Part shown: piece by piece, positions 25,282-33,178 of the stretch
Numbering within the stretch: the first letter of the stretch is position 1
Layout: every line of letters starts with the position of its first letter
Assembly: GCA_009840175.1 (NCBI GenBank)
Contig: VXOI01000043.1
Location: 1-62,238 of the forward strand
Reading direction: 5' to 3'
DNA: 62,238 nucleotides
Source: Chloroflexota bacterium
Lineage (GTDB): Bacteria > Chloroflexota > Dehalococcoidia > Lucifugimonadales > UBA3495
The notes under the pieces: generated by a model
What the model saw: only the letters and a program-made list of their open reading frames with translations
The model's database searches: none
What the model was told of the DNA's origin: nothing
Translations under genes and position numbers: made by a program

Positions 25282-26049
25282 CTAAAGGGCAGCCTTCACC
25301 TTCTTCAGGAAGTCTTCGCCGCCTATGCGAAGGAGGCCCCAGGCGGATACGGTAACGAAGTTGGCCCCCTGCCTGACGAACTCGGCGACTCCGGCGGTGT
25401 CGGCAGGGTTGTTGCCGCCCACTCCGCAGCCCTTGCCGCCCGCGCGGACGCGGGGAATGACCTCGCTCATCACCCGGCGCACTTCCGCGGTTCCGGGGTT
25501 GCCCATGCTCTGCCCCAGGTCTGAGGCTGCGACGTGGAGCACGTCGGCCCCGGAAACCTGGAGGATGTCGTCCAGGTTGCCCACGGCCTCGACGTCTTCA
25601 ACCATTGGAATCACGAGCACCTGCGAGTTGACCCAGGACGTCCCTTCCTCCCGGCTGACGCCGATGCCGTAGTCCTGCGCCCGGCCTCCGCCCATGCCCC
25701 GGTAGCCGTCGGGGTAGTAGCGGGCGGCGCGCGCGATGGCGGCGGCCTGCTCGCCGGTGTTGACGTGAGGCACAATGATCCCCTCCAACCCCCGGTCGAG
25801 ATAGCGCAGTATGGTAGCGTCGGCGTGGTCGGGAATGCGGGCGATGGGCGTGATGCCGAAGGACTCGGCGGCCCGAACCATGTGCTCCACCTGGTCCAGG
25901 TCTGCCGGGCCGTGCTCGCAGTCAATCATCACGAAGTCGTAGCCGAGAGCGCCGAAGATCTCCACCATGTCGGGCGCGTAACGGGTGATGATGGCCCCGA
26001 ACACGACTCCGCCTTCCTTCAGCTTGGCCTTGGTGGTGTTGGTGCGCAT
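25282..26049 (-). CDS. HpcH/HpaI-family aldolase
   Basis: This 255-residue class II pyruvate aldolase has GAIITRYAPDMVEIFGALGYDFVMIDCEHGP (shown in part), which carries the family start and metal-binding Glu/Asp motif. PIARIPDHADATILRYLDRGLEGIIVPHV and the metal Glu/Asp in VIPMVEDVEAVGNLDDI follow, with VLHVAASDLGQSMG. The family cleaves 4-hydroxy-2-ketoacids to pyruvate or oxaloacetate and an aldehyde. It lies downstream of and co-oriented with a TPP decarboxylase-like gene, which suggests a shared ketoacid pathway. Confidence 0.92.
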   Translation of the reverse strand: MRTNTTKAKLKEGGVVFGAIITRYAPDMVEIFGALGYDFVMIDCEHGPADLDQVEHMVRAAESFGITPIARIPDHADATILRYLDRGLEGIIVPHVNTGEQAAAIARAARYYPDGYRGMGGGRAQDYGIGVSREEGTSWVNSQVLVIPMVEDVEAVGNLDDILQVSGADVLHVAASDLGQSMGNPGTAEVRRVMSEVIPRVRAGGKGCGVGGNNPADTAGVAEFVRQGANFVTVSAWGLLRIGGEDFLKKVKAAL

Positions 26050-26089
26050 TGCGTTTCCTCTTGCCTGAAATCAACCTGAACGGACGGAT

Positions 26090-26107
26090 GCCCCGACGAG
26101 TCGGGGC
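26090..26107. repeat. Hairpin between TPP-enzyme and aldolase genes
   Basis: GCCCCGAC and GTCGGGGC are perfect 8-bp arms around a 2-nt loop. There is no U-run on the minus strand, so it may attenuate or stabilise mRNA instead of terminating it. Confidence 0.55.
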
Positions 26108-27778
26108 TTACAACGACCCGTCAATCACCATATCCAGCAAGGCGGGTTTGCCGGAGGCCACGGCCCGGTCCACGGCGGGCTTGATCTGCGAAGGGTCGGT
26201 GATGCGCTCGCCGTGAACCCCCATGCTATTGGCGATGGCGGCCATGTCGAAGGGCGTGGCGAAGTCGGAGTACATCAGCCTTCCGCCAGAGGTCTCGGGC
26301 AGCTCCAGGATTTCCTCCTGGTAGACGTTGAAGTTGACCTTCAGCACTCGGTAGCTGCCGTTGTTGCAGATGACAAAGACGCAGGGGATGTTGTCGTTGG
26401 CCGCAGTCCACAACCCTTGCACGGTCATCATGGCGCTGCCGTCGCCGATGATGCCGAACACCGGGCGGTTGGGGTAGGCGCACTGCGTCCCCATGGTCGC
26501 CCCGATGCCGCCGCCGATGGACTGGCCCCGCACGCCCCGAAGGTCGCCGCGCTCCCTGGCCTGGAAGTAGTGGCGCATGGTGCCCCGGTTGCTGATGGAA
26601 TCGTCCACGACGATGGCGTTGTCGGGCAGGGCGGCGGACAGCTCTGACATCATGCGGGCCGGGGTCATGGGCTTGTGGTCCCACTTCTCCGCCACCGACT
26701 CCTCGAATGCTTCCCGCCTGCGCTGTCTCTCGGCCGTCACCGCCTGTTTGCGCTCCTCGATTTCCGGCATATCGCCGGGGGAGAGCCGCTCCTTCAGCGC
26801 CGCAATCAGGTCGGTCAGGGCCAGCCCGCAGTGCCCCACGATGCCGACGTCGGTGGGTTCCGAGCGCCCTATCTTCGAGGCGTCGGAGTCTATGTGTATC
26901 AGCTTGGCTTCCGGTGGCAGGATAACGTCGCCCCAATAGAAGAGTTCCTCGAAGGGGTCGGAGCCCACTGCCAGCACGGTGTCAACCCGCTGGAGGGCGG
27001 CCCGCTGGGCCGAAACCCGCAGGGAGAGCGGCCCCATATACTGCGGATGCGTTGTAGGGAAGGCCACCTCTGCGCCCCGGGCCTGGTAGACGGGGAGACC
27101 CATCAGCTCCGCCAGCTCGACGGCCTTTTCAACAGCGCCGTCGTCGGATAGCCGGTCGCCCACCAGCATCAGGGGACGGCTTGCGTCCATCATCAGGGAG
27201 GCCGCCTGCGCAATGCCCTCCGCGCTGGGGCGGGAAGCGTCGTAAACGGGGCGGGAGGGCGCGATGTTCATTTCGGCCATCCCTTCCAGGGCGTTGGAGG
27301 TGAAGCCGACGTAGACCGGGCCCTTGGGGTGAGTGTTGGCTTCGTTGAAAGCCCGACGGATGACGCTGGGTATCTGGTCGGGAAGGGTCAGCTCCGTGGC
27401 CCACTTGGTCACGGGGCGGACGAGATTGGCCAGGTCGGTGATGGTCTCGTTGACCTTCCGGGCGTCGTAATTGGCGGAGGTCACCACCATGGGGGTGCCG
27501 GTGTTCAGGGCGTCCAGCATGAGGGCGATTCCGTTGGCCAATCCGCTGTCCACGTGGAGGCTGACGAAGGACGCCTTGCCGATGGCCCGGGCGTAGGCTT
27601 CGCCCATTCCCACCGCGACGCTTTCCTGGAGGGTGAGGATGTATCGGAACTCCGGGTAATCGCCCAGCAGGTCAATTATCGGCCCCTCGCTGGTGCCGGG
27701 GTTGCCGAAGATGTAGTCAACCCCCTCGGCCTTGAGCATCTCCAGTAGGGCCTGCTTGCCGGTCATCATCTGGGACAT
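26108..27778 (-). CDS. Thiamine-pyrophosphate enzyme (benzoylformate decarboxylase/acetolactate synthase-like)
   Basis: This 556-residue three-domain TPP enzyme has the N-terminal PYR domain with catalytic Glu52 (LTLQESVAVGMGEAYAR). A central domain follows (SRPLMLVGDRLSDDGAV, VLAVGSDPFEELFYWG). The C-terminal PP domain carries GDGSAMMTVQGLWTAANDNIPCVFVICNN, the GDG...NN Mg-TPP motif (given in part). The closest family pattern is benzoylformate or other 2-ketoacid decarboxylases. It overlaps nothing, and its stop is 58 nt from the aldolase start. Confidence 0.92.
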   Translation of the reverse strand: MSQMMTGKQALLEMLKAEGVDYIFGNPGTSEGPIIDLLGDYPEFRYILTLQESVAVGMGEAYARAIGKASFVSLHVDSGLANGIALMLDALNTGTPMVVTSANYDARKVNETITDLANLVRPVTKWATELTLPDQIPSVIRRAFNEANTHPKGPVYVGFTSNALEGMAEMNIAPSRPVYDASRPSAEGIAQAASLMMDASRPLMLVGDRLSDDGAVEKAVELAELMGLPVYQARGAEVAFPTTHPQYMGPLSLRVSAQRAALQRVDTVLAVGSDPFEELFYWGDVILPPEAKLIHIDSDASKIGRSEPTDVGIVGHCGLALTDLIAALKERLSPGDMPEIEERKQAVTAERQRRREAFEESVAEKWDHKPMTPARMMSELSAALPDNAIVVDDSISNRGTMRHYFQARERGDLRGVRGQSIGGGIGATMGTQCAYPNRPVFGIIGDGSAMMTVQGLWTAANDNIPCVFVICNNGSYRVLKVNFNVYQEEILELPETSGGRLMYSDFATPFDMAAIANSMGVHGERITDPSQIKPAVDRAVASGKPALLDMVIDGSL

Positions 27779-27885
27779 GGACGCCTCCCACGGTGCGCTG
27801 CTCAGTGGAATGAACTGAGAGTAGCAGAAATCTCAGGCCATTCTACAACAATCGGCAGACCGCAACCCGAAAGCCCACAGGCTGG

Positions 27886-28242
27886 CATTCCCGACATGTG
27901 TTGGTATTAAACGAAGCCCAAACGCAGGCAGACCAAGGCGATGGAATCCCGCAGCATGGTCACGCTCTTGCTGTAACCCTTGGTTCTCCGGTGCAAACGG
28001 TTGAGTTTGTCCAGCAATACCGAGTGCAACCCCTCGTTCCGGTTGGCTTCTAGCCCTTTGCCCGCCACATGCCGGTTCTGTGGCAGCCACTCATATACCC
28101 GGTAAGCATCGCTGACATACCGCTGGGCCTCGAGCAGCCGGGCATACAACTTCAGGAAGGTGGCTTCGCTGCGGTCTCCCACCTCAAAGTCCACCCGCCG
28201 CCCGGACCAACGCCTCCCTCACCAACACATGCTGGGAATACC
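27886..28242. mobile_element. Internally deleted IS1-family element with inverted ends
   Basis: The left end CATTCCCGACATGTGTTGG and the right end CCAACACATGCTGGGAATA are imperfect inverted repeats of about 20 bp. Between them lies only the C-terminal part of an IS1 transposase. At the right it is joined directly to half of the GTCATTCC/GGAATGAC palindromic repeat, as at 14.4 kb. Confidence 0.75.
27907..28194 (-). pseudogene. IS1-family transposase, C-terminal remnant
   Basis: The 95 residues match the C-terminal third of IS1 transposases: AQRYVSDAYRVYEWLPQNRHVAGKG, NRNEGLHSVLLDKLNRLHRRTKGYSKSVTMLRDSIAL (both quoted in part). The N-terminal HTH, zinc finger and first catalytic Asp are missing. 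The frame opens directly from the right inverted end, so the loss is an internal deletion, not a point mutation. It is not expected to be active. Confidence 0.88.
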
Positions 28243-28345
28243 CTTGCTTGGGCACAGCAAACGCATTCTCCCCGTCATTCCGGCGAAAGCGGGAATGACG
28301 AAATGGAAACTGTGGCAGGTCGAGCACGCTAATTTGATACTGTCT

Positions 28346-28753
28346 TCAGCAACTAGACGGCCGCGGCGGCGCGGGGGCGTAGCCTGAGGCGGTGCAGAAC
28401 TCGACGCGGTTGCCGTCGGGGTCGTGGATGAACAGAAAGGCTTGGCCGTCGTAGCGGACGCCCTCGCGCTCGATCTCGAAGCCGTTGTTTTCCAGGGTGG
28501 CGCGGGTGCCCTCGAAGTCCTCGACCTCGAAGGCGTGGTGGATGCGGTCGGGCTTGGCCGGGGCTTCCTGGGTCTCGATGAGGTGCACCATGATGCCGCT
28601 TTCCAATTGCAGCCAAGTGATTTCGGGGTTGTCCACCTGGCTCTCGATCTGCTTGATGCCCAGCAGGTTGTTGTAGAACTCCATGGCAACGGCGGTGTCC
28701 TTGACCATGGTGGTGACGTGGTTGATCCTGTTGGTGGTGATCAGTCCGGGCAT
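28346..28753 (-). CDS. Single VOC-domain protein (glyoxalase I-like)
   Basis: This 135-residue protein has one VOC module. TTNRINHVTTMVKDTAVAMEFYNNLLG opens it, and LESGIMVHLIE, RIHHAFEVEDFEGTRATLENNG and FLFIHDPDGNRVEFC supply the usual His and Glu metal positions. The ATG at 28,753 is chosen because GAGGAGGGG is 5 nt upstream; a longer frame would read non-family sequence. Ala/Pro-rich residues end the protein. The substrate is unknown. Confidence 0.88.
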   Translation of the reverse strand: MPGLITTNRINHVTTMVKDTAVAMEFYNNLLGIKQIESQVDNPEITWLQLESGIMVHLIETQEAPAKPDRIHHAFEVEDFEGTRATLENNGFEIEREGVRYDGQAFLFIHDPDGNRVEFCTASGYAPAPPRPSSC

Positions 28754-28955
28754 ACGGCCCCTCCTCTGTGTCTCAAATTGCGCTTCCCGATTATGCCACA
28801 GGTGCCCTTGCCGGGCTACTGGCGGTTGCCGTGGCGCCTTGTTGGCTCTTCCCTTGAACCGGGCCAGCGAAAGAGGGTGGTGGTGATGTAGAATAATTTC
28901 AAAGGGCAACTGTCGAAGACTTGGCGACGGTCCGGCAGCAGTGTGGGATATGGCT

Positions 28956-29192
28956 ATGAAAAAAAGAGATCACGTTCCTATTGATACTGAATCCCCCTGG
29001 TTCATCTATTTTATCGTGCCCCTTGCCAGCGGTGGTTTAGGTCTGCCGCTTTCCATCGCTTGGTTGATGGAGGCTGGCGGAGACTGGCCGAAAATCGCTA
29101 TTGGGTTATCCCCTATCTTGGGCTGCGCCCTAATAGGATTTTCGCTAGTCAGGATAATCACCTGGCTGACCCCCTTGCGGGAAGAAGATTAA
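28956..29192 (+). CDS. Small membrane protein, two spans
   Basis: This protein of about 78 residues has two hydrophobic segments (FIYFIVPLASGGLGLPLSIAW and IAIGLSPILGCALIGFSLVRII). No family is recognised. GGGA is 8 nt before the ATG used here; a GTG at 28,941 would add five residues. It is followed within 1 nt by another small membrane gene, forming a two-gene unit. Confidence 0.6.
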   Translation: MKKRDHVPIDTESPWFIYFIVPLASGGLGLPLSIAWLMEAGGDWPKIAIGLSPILGCALIGFSLVRIITWLTPLREED

Positions 29193-29193
29193 G

Positions 29194-29538
29194 ATGCCAA
29201 ACAGCGAGCAGAATTGGGGGACTGCCTGTATAGGAATCATTACTTTTGCGACCGTGTTGGCCGCGGCAACATCTGCTGGTATTTTCGCTGTGACGGCCCG
29301 GCAGGAAAATTATTCCGAATGGGTTAGGGCGCTGGCGGCGTTCTTGGTTATCGTCAGTCTGTTAGCCTATGCGTTCGTGACGGTTTTCGGACTGGCTACT
29401 CTTTTCCGGGAAACTTCAGCGGAGCAGAGAACGGAGGCAGCCAGGACTGCCAGATCCGCTTTCGTGCAGAGTTATTCCGCCGTGCTTGCGGCCATTTTAC
29501 TGATTCTCTTTCCGCTGCTGGAAAGAGTCCCGTGGTAA
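29194..29538 (+). CDS. Small membrane protein, three spans
   Basis: This 114-residue protein has hydrophobic segments at about 10-30, 45-67 and 93-110, and a charged loop (FRETSAEQRTEAARTARS). No family is recognised. It lies directly behind the preceding small membrane gene; GAAGAAGA overlaps the upstream stop as a possible Shine-Dalgarno. Confidence 0.6.
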   Translation: MPNSEQNWGTACIGIITFATVLAAATSAGIFAVTARQENYSEWVRALAAFLVIVSLLAYAFVTVFGLATLFRETSAEQRTEAARTARSAFVQSYSAVLAAILLILFPLLERVPW

Positions 29539-29552
29539 GGGAGACTATAGCC

Positions 29553-30458
29553 TCACATCTGACTACCCAGCACCACCAGCGCTACGCCCGCCACCGTGAC
29601 AGCGATGCCCAGCACCAGCCAGCGGTTGACGTTCTCCTGCTGTTGCAGGAACAGCGCCGCCAGCAGCAGCGTGAACAGCGGGTTGGCCGACACGATGGGC
29701 GCGACCACCACGACCTCGGCCCGTTGCAGCGCGAAGTAGGTGCAGTTGACCCCGGTGGCCGCCGCCAGTCCCGAGAGCGCGGCGTATACCATGAATCCCG
29801 GCGACTGTCGCAGTTCACCTATAGCCTCCACCGCCTGCTTCGCCGCCACCGGGGCCACCAGCAGTATCCCGAAGAACAGGCTGATGGTGGCGACCACCAG
29901 CGGCGACGTGTAGTCAATGGTCAGTTGCCGCACCACCACGTTGGTGGTGCCGTAGCAGCAGGCCGCACCGAAGGCAAGCAGGTAGCCGATGAAGGCCACC
30001 CGCCGCCCGGCGCTCTGTCCGCCCGCAGTCTCCATGATGTTCTTGCCCAGGGCCGTTGCCAGCCCGCCCACTACCACCACCGTGCCAACCAGCACGACCC
30101 AGTGGGGCCGCTCCCCGGTGAGGGTGATGGCCAGTATCGAGGCGAACACCGCCGACGTGCCCACGATGGCCCCGGCGCGGGCCGCGCCGATGCGTCCCAC
30201 GGCCAGGTACGACAGGTTGCGCCCGCCCAAGAAGTTGAACGTGCCCAGCATTACGCACCAAGCGAGCACCACCAGCGGCAGGGTGATGAAGTCGCCGGAG
30301 GCGAAGATGACCGCCAGTATCCCGGAGGCGGCGAAGCTGAAGCACAGGGAGTAGAAGGTCACCGGCATCGGGCCGACCCGTGTCATAGCAAGCCGGGCGA
30401 AGATGGTGGCGCTGCCGAAGCCCATGATGGCCAGGAAGGAAAGCCCGATGGCCGTCAT
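29553..30458 (-). CDS. EamA-family (DMT) transporter, second of pair
   Basis: This 301-residue protein has ten predicted membrane helices in two five-helix EamA repeats (ASGILAVIFASGDF region, then GAACCYGTTNVVVRQL and AALSGLAAATGVNCTYFALQRAEVVVVAPI, quoted in part). The ATG at 30,458 overlaps the stop of the upstream EamA gene by four bases. Translational coupling of two EamA genes suggests a heterodimer or at least a joint role in metabolite export or import. Confidence 0.87.
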   Translation of the reverse strand: MTAIGLSFLAIMGFGSATIFARLAMTRVGPMPVTFYSLCFSFAASGILAVIFASGDFITLPLVVLAWCVMLGTFNFLGGRNLSYLAVGRIGAARAGAIVGTSAVFASILAITLTGERPHWVVLVGTVVVVGGLATALGKNIMETAGGQSAGRRVAFIGYLLAFGAACCYGTTNVVVRQLTIDYTSPLVVATISLFFGILLVAPVAAKQAVEAIGELRQSPGFMVYAALSGLAAATGVNCTYFALQRAEVVVVAPIVSANPLFTLLLAALFLQQQENVNRWLVLGIAVTVAGVALVVLGSQM

Positions 30459-31348
30459 AGCTGCCCTCCAACAGCCACGGCAGCCACGCCCGCCACTGTC
30501 ACAATCGCACCGATAGTGAGGCGCAGGGTTATCTGCTCCAGCCGGGCAATGAATATGTGGGCCAGCAGCAATGTCCACAGCGGGAAGGTGGCCAGGATGG
30601 GGGCGACAATCAGCACGTCGGCCCGCTGCACAGCGAAGAGCTGGGCCACGATGGACACCGTGGTGCTCAGGCCGGACAGGCAGACGAAGCCCATGGATTT
30701 CCAGTTGAAGGCGCGGACGGCGGGACTGCGGGCGGCGATGATGCCGACGACAGGTATCACGATGAACATGGCGGCCAACATGCCCAGGGCAGTGATGGTC
30801 AGTGGCGAGTCGGACACGCTGACCGTCTGCTTCGCCAGGACCGTGCTCCCGCCCGTGGCCGCCCCGGCCATCAGCCCCGACAAGCACCCCAGGAGATAGC
30901 GGCGGTCCGTCCGCCAGCCTTGGGTGATGGAGTCGCCGCTGGCCAGCAGCAGCCCGGCCATCACCGCCAGTGTGCCCACGGCAACCAGGGGTGTCAGGTT
31001 CTCACCCGTGAAGGCGATGGCGAAAAAGGCGGCAAAGGGCACCTGGGTTGATATGAAGAGGGAGACCCGCGAAGCCCCGATGGCGCTCATGCTCGCGTAG
31101 GCCGTAGACCGGCCGATGGCGAACTGAACCAGTCCAAAGGCCACGATCCAGGGCAGGGCTTCCCGCGGAACCTGGAACATACCCGAAGAGTCGAGTACTA
31201 GGGCCACTATGGCCACGCCAACAAATCCCACCACGAGGGCAACGCCGATGACCGCGATGGGATGCACTCCCTGCATTCCCATGCGGCCGGTCACGGCGCC
31301 GTTGCCAAGACTGGCAGCCGACAGAAGGGAAAGGGCGATTGCGAGCAT
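30455..31348 (-). CDS. EamA-family (DMT) transporter, first of pair
   Basis: This 297-residue paralogue of the following gene has ten membrane helices and two EamA repeats (FGLVQFAIGRSTAYASMSAIGASRVSLFISTQVPF and FVCLSGLSTTVSIVAQLFAVQRADVLIVAPIL, quoted in part). It begins directly after the purQ stop (1 nt) on the same strand, so it may be read through from purQ. Confidence 0.87.
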   Translation of the reverse strand: MLAIALSLLSAASLGNGAVTGRMGMQGVHPIAVIGVALVVGFVGVAIVALVLDSSGMFQVPREALPWIVAFGLVQFAIGRSTAYASMSAIGASRVSLFISTQVPFAAFFAIAFTGENLTPLVAVGTLAVMAGLLLASGDSITQGWRTDRRYLLGCLSGLMAGAATGGSTVLAKQTVSVSDSPLTITALGMLAAMFIVIPVVGIIAARSPAVRAFNWKSMGFVCLSGLSTTVSIVAQLFAVQRADVLIVAPILATFPLWTLLLAHIFIARLEQITLRLTIGAIVTVAGVAAVAVGGQL

Positions 31349-32077
31349 TCAGTGGGTTAGGCCCGCCCGGCTCGTCCTGAGCTTGTCGAAGGATGCGCTT
31401 TCGATAATCGACCGGAAGATAAGCGCGCCGTCCGCGCTGCCCAGCAGCTCCTCGCAACTGCGCTCCGGGTGGGGCATCATCCCCAGCACGTTGCCTGCCT
31501 CGTTGACGATGCCCGCGATGTTGTTGGCCGAGCCGTTGGGGTTGGCGGCGTCGGTGGCCTGGCCGACGGCGTCGCAGTAGTGGAACAGCACCCGGCCCTC
31601 GCGCTCCAGCATATCCAGCGTTTCTGCGTCGGCGTAGTAGTTGCCCTCGCCGTGGGATATGGGAACCTGCAACCGCTGTCCGGCGTTGCAGGCAGAGGTG
31701 AAGCGCGAATCGTTCCGCTCCACGCGCAGGGTGGTCCACTGGCAGCGGTACTCAAGCTGCCGGTTGGCCCGCAGCGCGCCCGGCAGCAGGCCGGACTCGC
31801 ACAGAATCTGGAACCCGTTGCAGATGCCGATGACCGTGCCGCCCGCCTCCGCGAAGCCGTAGAGCGAGTCCATCACCGGCGAGAACCGGGCCATCGCCCC
31901 GGGCCGCAGGTAGTCGCCGTATGAGAAGCCGCCGGGCAGAATTATGCAGTCGAACCCGTCCAGCGAGACATCCTTGTGCCAGACGTATTCCGCATCCTGT
32001 CCCAGCACGCCGTTGACAGCGTGGTGGCAGTCAACGTCGCTCCAGGTGCCGGGGAATCGTAGAATTCCGAAACGCAT
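31349..32077 (-). CDS. purQ: Phosphoribosylformylglycinamidine synthase, glutaminase subunit
   Basis: This 242-residue class I glutamine amidotransferase supplies ammonia to PurL in purine synthesis. The nucleophile Cys86 lies in GICNGFQ, the oxyanion region is LPGGFSYGD, and the His/Glu pair lies in MMPHPERSCE. After the normal end (FRSIIES) the protein has an extra tail ASFDKLRTSRAG, the translation of a dispersed repeat (31,369-31,396). The partner genes purL and purS are not adjacent. AAGG precedes the ATG. Confidence 0.94.
   Translation of the reverse strand: MRFGILRFPGTWSDVDCHHAVNGVLGQDAEYVWHKDVSLDGFDCIILPGGFSYGDYLRPGAMARFSPVMDSLYGFAEAGGTVIGICNGFQILCESGLLPGALRANRQLEYRCQWTTLRVERNDSRFTSACNAGQRLQVPISHGEGNYYADAETLDMLEREGRVLFHYCDAVGQATDAANPNGSANNIAGIVNEAGNVLGMMPHPERSCEELLGSADGALIFRSIIESASFDKLRTSRAGLTH
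31369..31396. repeat. Dispersed CGTCCTGAGC...TCGAAGGATG repeat in the purQ 3' end
   Basis: CTCGTCCTGAGCTTGTCGAA is followed by GGATG. A close relative lies outside genes at 40,767-40,796, and diverged copies lie near 22,472, 42,850, 57,465 and 61,930. It encodes the purQ tail. Confidence 0.75.
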
Positions 32078-32122
32078 CCTTGTGAATACTCCCCTTCCAT
32101 AAGGCCTGTGAACATTCAGAAC

Positions 32123-32461
32123 CTATCTTTCAAGTTCTGAGATTGCCTCTGAGAATTCCTCATTGACCTTGCGTCCTTGCGGTGTTACGCGAATGGCATC
32201 AAAAATGGCACCGAGCCGTTCTTCCTGTCCAGATTGCTTAACCATTCGGCGGATAAATTCGGCTCGCAGGATGTGTTCATATAGCACTGTCTCTCGGTGC
32301 TTTGCGCAGCTCCGACAGGTGGGCACTACCCCATCCTCCACAATCCTTTCTTGATCCATTTCCTTTCCGCATCGCGTCCGATAAAGCCCCGTCTGGAGAT
32401 ATGCTTTATCTATAAGCCGTTTAGGAACTCCTTCGATGGTGTGAGTATTTTTCTGACGCAA
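32123..32461 (-). CDS. Small hypothetical protein with Cys-rich treble-clef-like segment
   Basis: This 112-residue protein starts at TTG, with a strong GGAGG 11 nt upstream. The segment TRCGKEMDQERIVEDGVVPTCRSCAKH resembles a zinc-binding hairpin (one CxxC plus an isolated Cys and His). The rest is helical and charged. I do not recognise the family. Its codon use is less GC-rich than purQ, suggesting acquisition. Confidence 0.6.
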   Translation of the reverse strand: MRQKNTHTIEGVPKRLIDKAYLQTGLYRTRCGKEMDQERIVEDGVVPTCRSCAKHRETVLYEHILRAEFIRRMVKQSGQEERLGAIFDAIRVTPQGRKVNEEFSEAISELER

Positions 32462-32520
32462 CTGAACTTTTACCTCCGTAAACGTGGCCGTAGGCCTTAG
32501 GGAGAGGGGATTTCATTCAT

Positions 32521-32973
32521 CTACCCCATCGAGTCCAGAATCTCGCCCGCGAGGCGGTTGACCTCCGCGCCGTCGGCCTTGCCTCGCACTTGGGGCATCA
32601 GGCGGCCCATCACCTTGCCCCGGTCGCGGGGGCCGGTTGCGCCCACCGCTTCGACAGTCTCGCGGATGAGGGCGACGATTTCGTCCTCGCTGAGCTGGGG
32701 CGGCAGGTACTCTTCCAGCACGGCCAGCTCGGCGGCTTCCTTGTCCGCCAGCTCGGTGCGCCCGCCGTCGCGGAAGGCCTTGACGCTCTCGCGGCGGTCG
32801 TTGGCCTGCTTGGACACGACCTCGATCATGGCTTGGTCGTCCAGCGTTTCCCTGCGTTCCTTCTCTACGGCCTGCACCGCGAACTTGAGGAACCGCAAGG
32901 CGTCCACCCGCCCCTGGTCACGCTGACGCATGGAATCTCGTATGTCCTCTTCCAGCCTGTCCCTCAGCGTCAT
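32521..32973 (-). CDS. yqeY: GatB/YqeY-domain protein
   Basis: This 150-residue YqeY-type protein resembles the C-terminal tRNA-binding tail domain of GatB. It has the family opening TLRDRLEEDIRDSMRQRD and RVDALRFLKFAVQAVEKE, then ELAVLEEYLPPQLSEDEIVALI and GKVMGRLMPQVRGKADGAEVNRL. Its cellular role is unclear, with amidotransferase association suggested. The ATG at 32,973 is favoured because homologues start here. Confidence 0.92.
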   Translation of the reverse strand: MTLRDRLEEDIRDSMRQRDQGRVDALRFLKFAVQAVEKERRETLDDQAMIEVVSKQANDRRESVKAFRDGGRTELADKEAAELAVLEEYLPPQLSEDEIVALIRETVEAVGATGPRDRGKVMGRLMPQVRGKADGAEVNRLAGEILDSMG

Positions 32974-33086
32974 AATCAGCCCCCGCTCGCGGCAGAATGT
33001 GTGCACCGGGGTCGCCAGTACATTCTAACCCCTGTGGGGCCTGTGCGCTAACTTGAGGTGATGTCTTGAGGGACGGAATGCGGGGG

Positions 33087-33116
33087 TTGGGCCGAGGTTG
33101 AGCGCGGTGGTATAAT
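33087..33116 (+). promoter_or_regulatory. nhaA promoter
   Basis: A perfect extended -10 (TGG then TATAAT, 33,108-33,116) is preceded by a weak -35 TTGGGC (33,087-33,092) at 18-nt spacing, about 60 nt before the nhaA GTG. Confidence 0.65.
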
Positions 33117-33178
33117 CGGCGGCGATTCGCGGTCGGCGGAACCGCTGTCCGGTTCATCCCAAAGGTAGAGGGTTTCCA

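Noticed and set aside
29553..30887. Longer version of the second EamA gene starting at 30,887
   Set aside because: The first 143 codons are the shadow of the upstream EamA gene in another phase; the 4-bp overlap start at 30,458 fits both homology and coupling.
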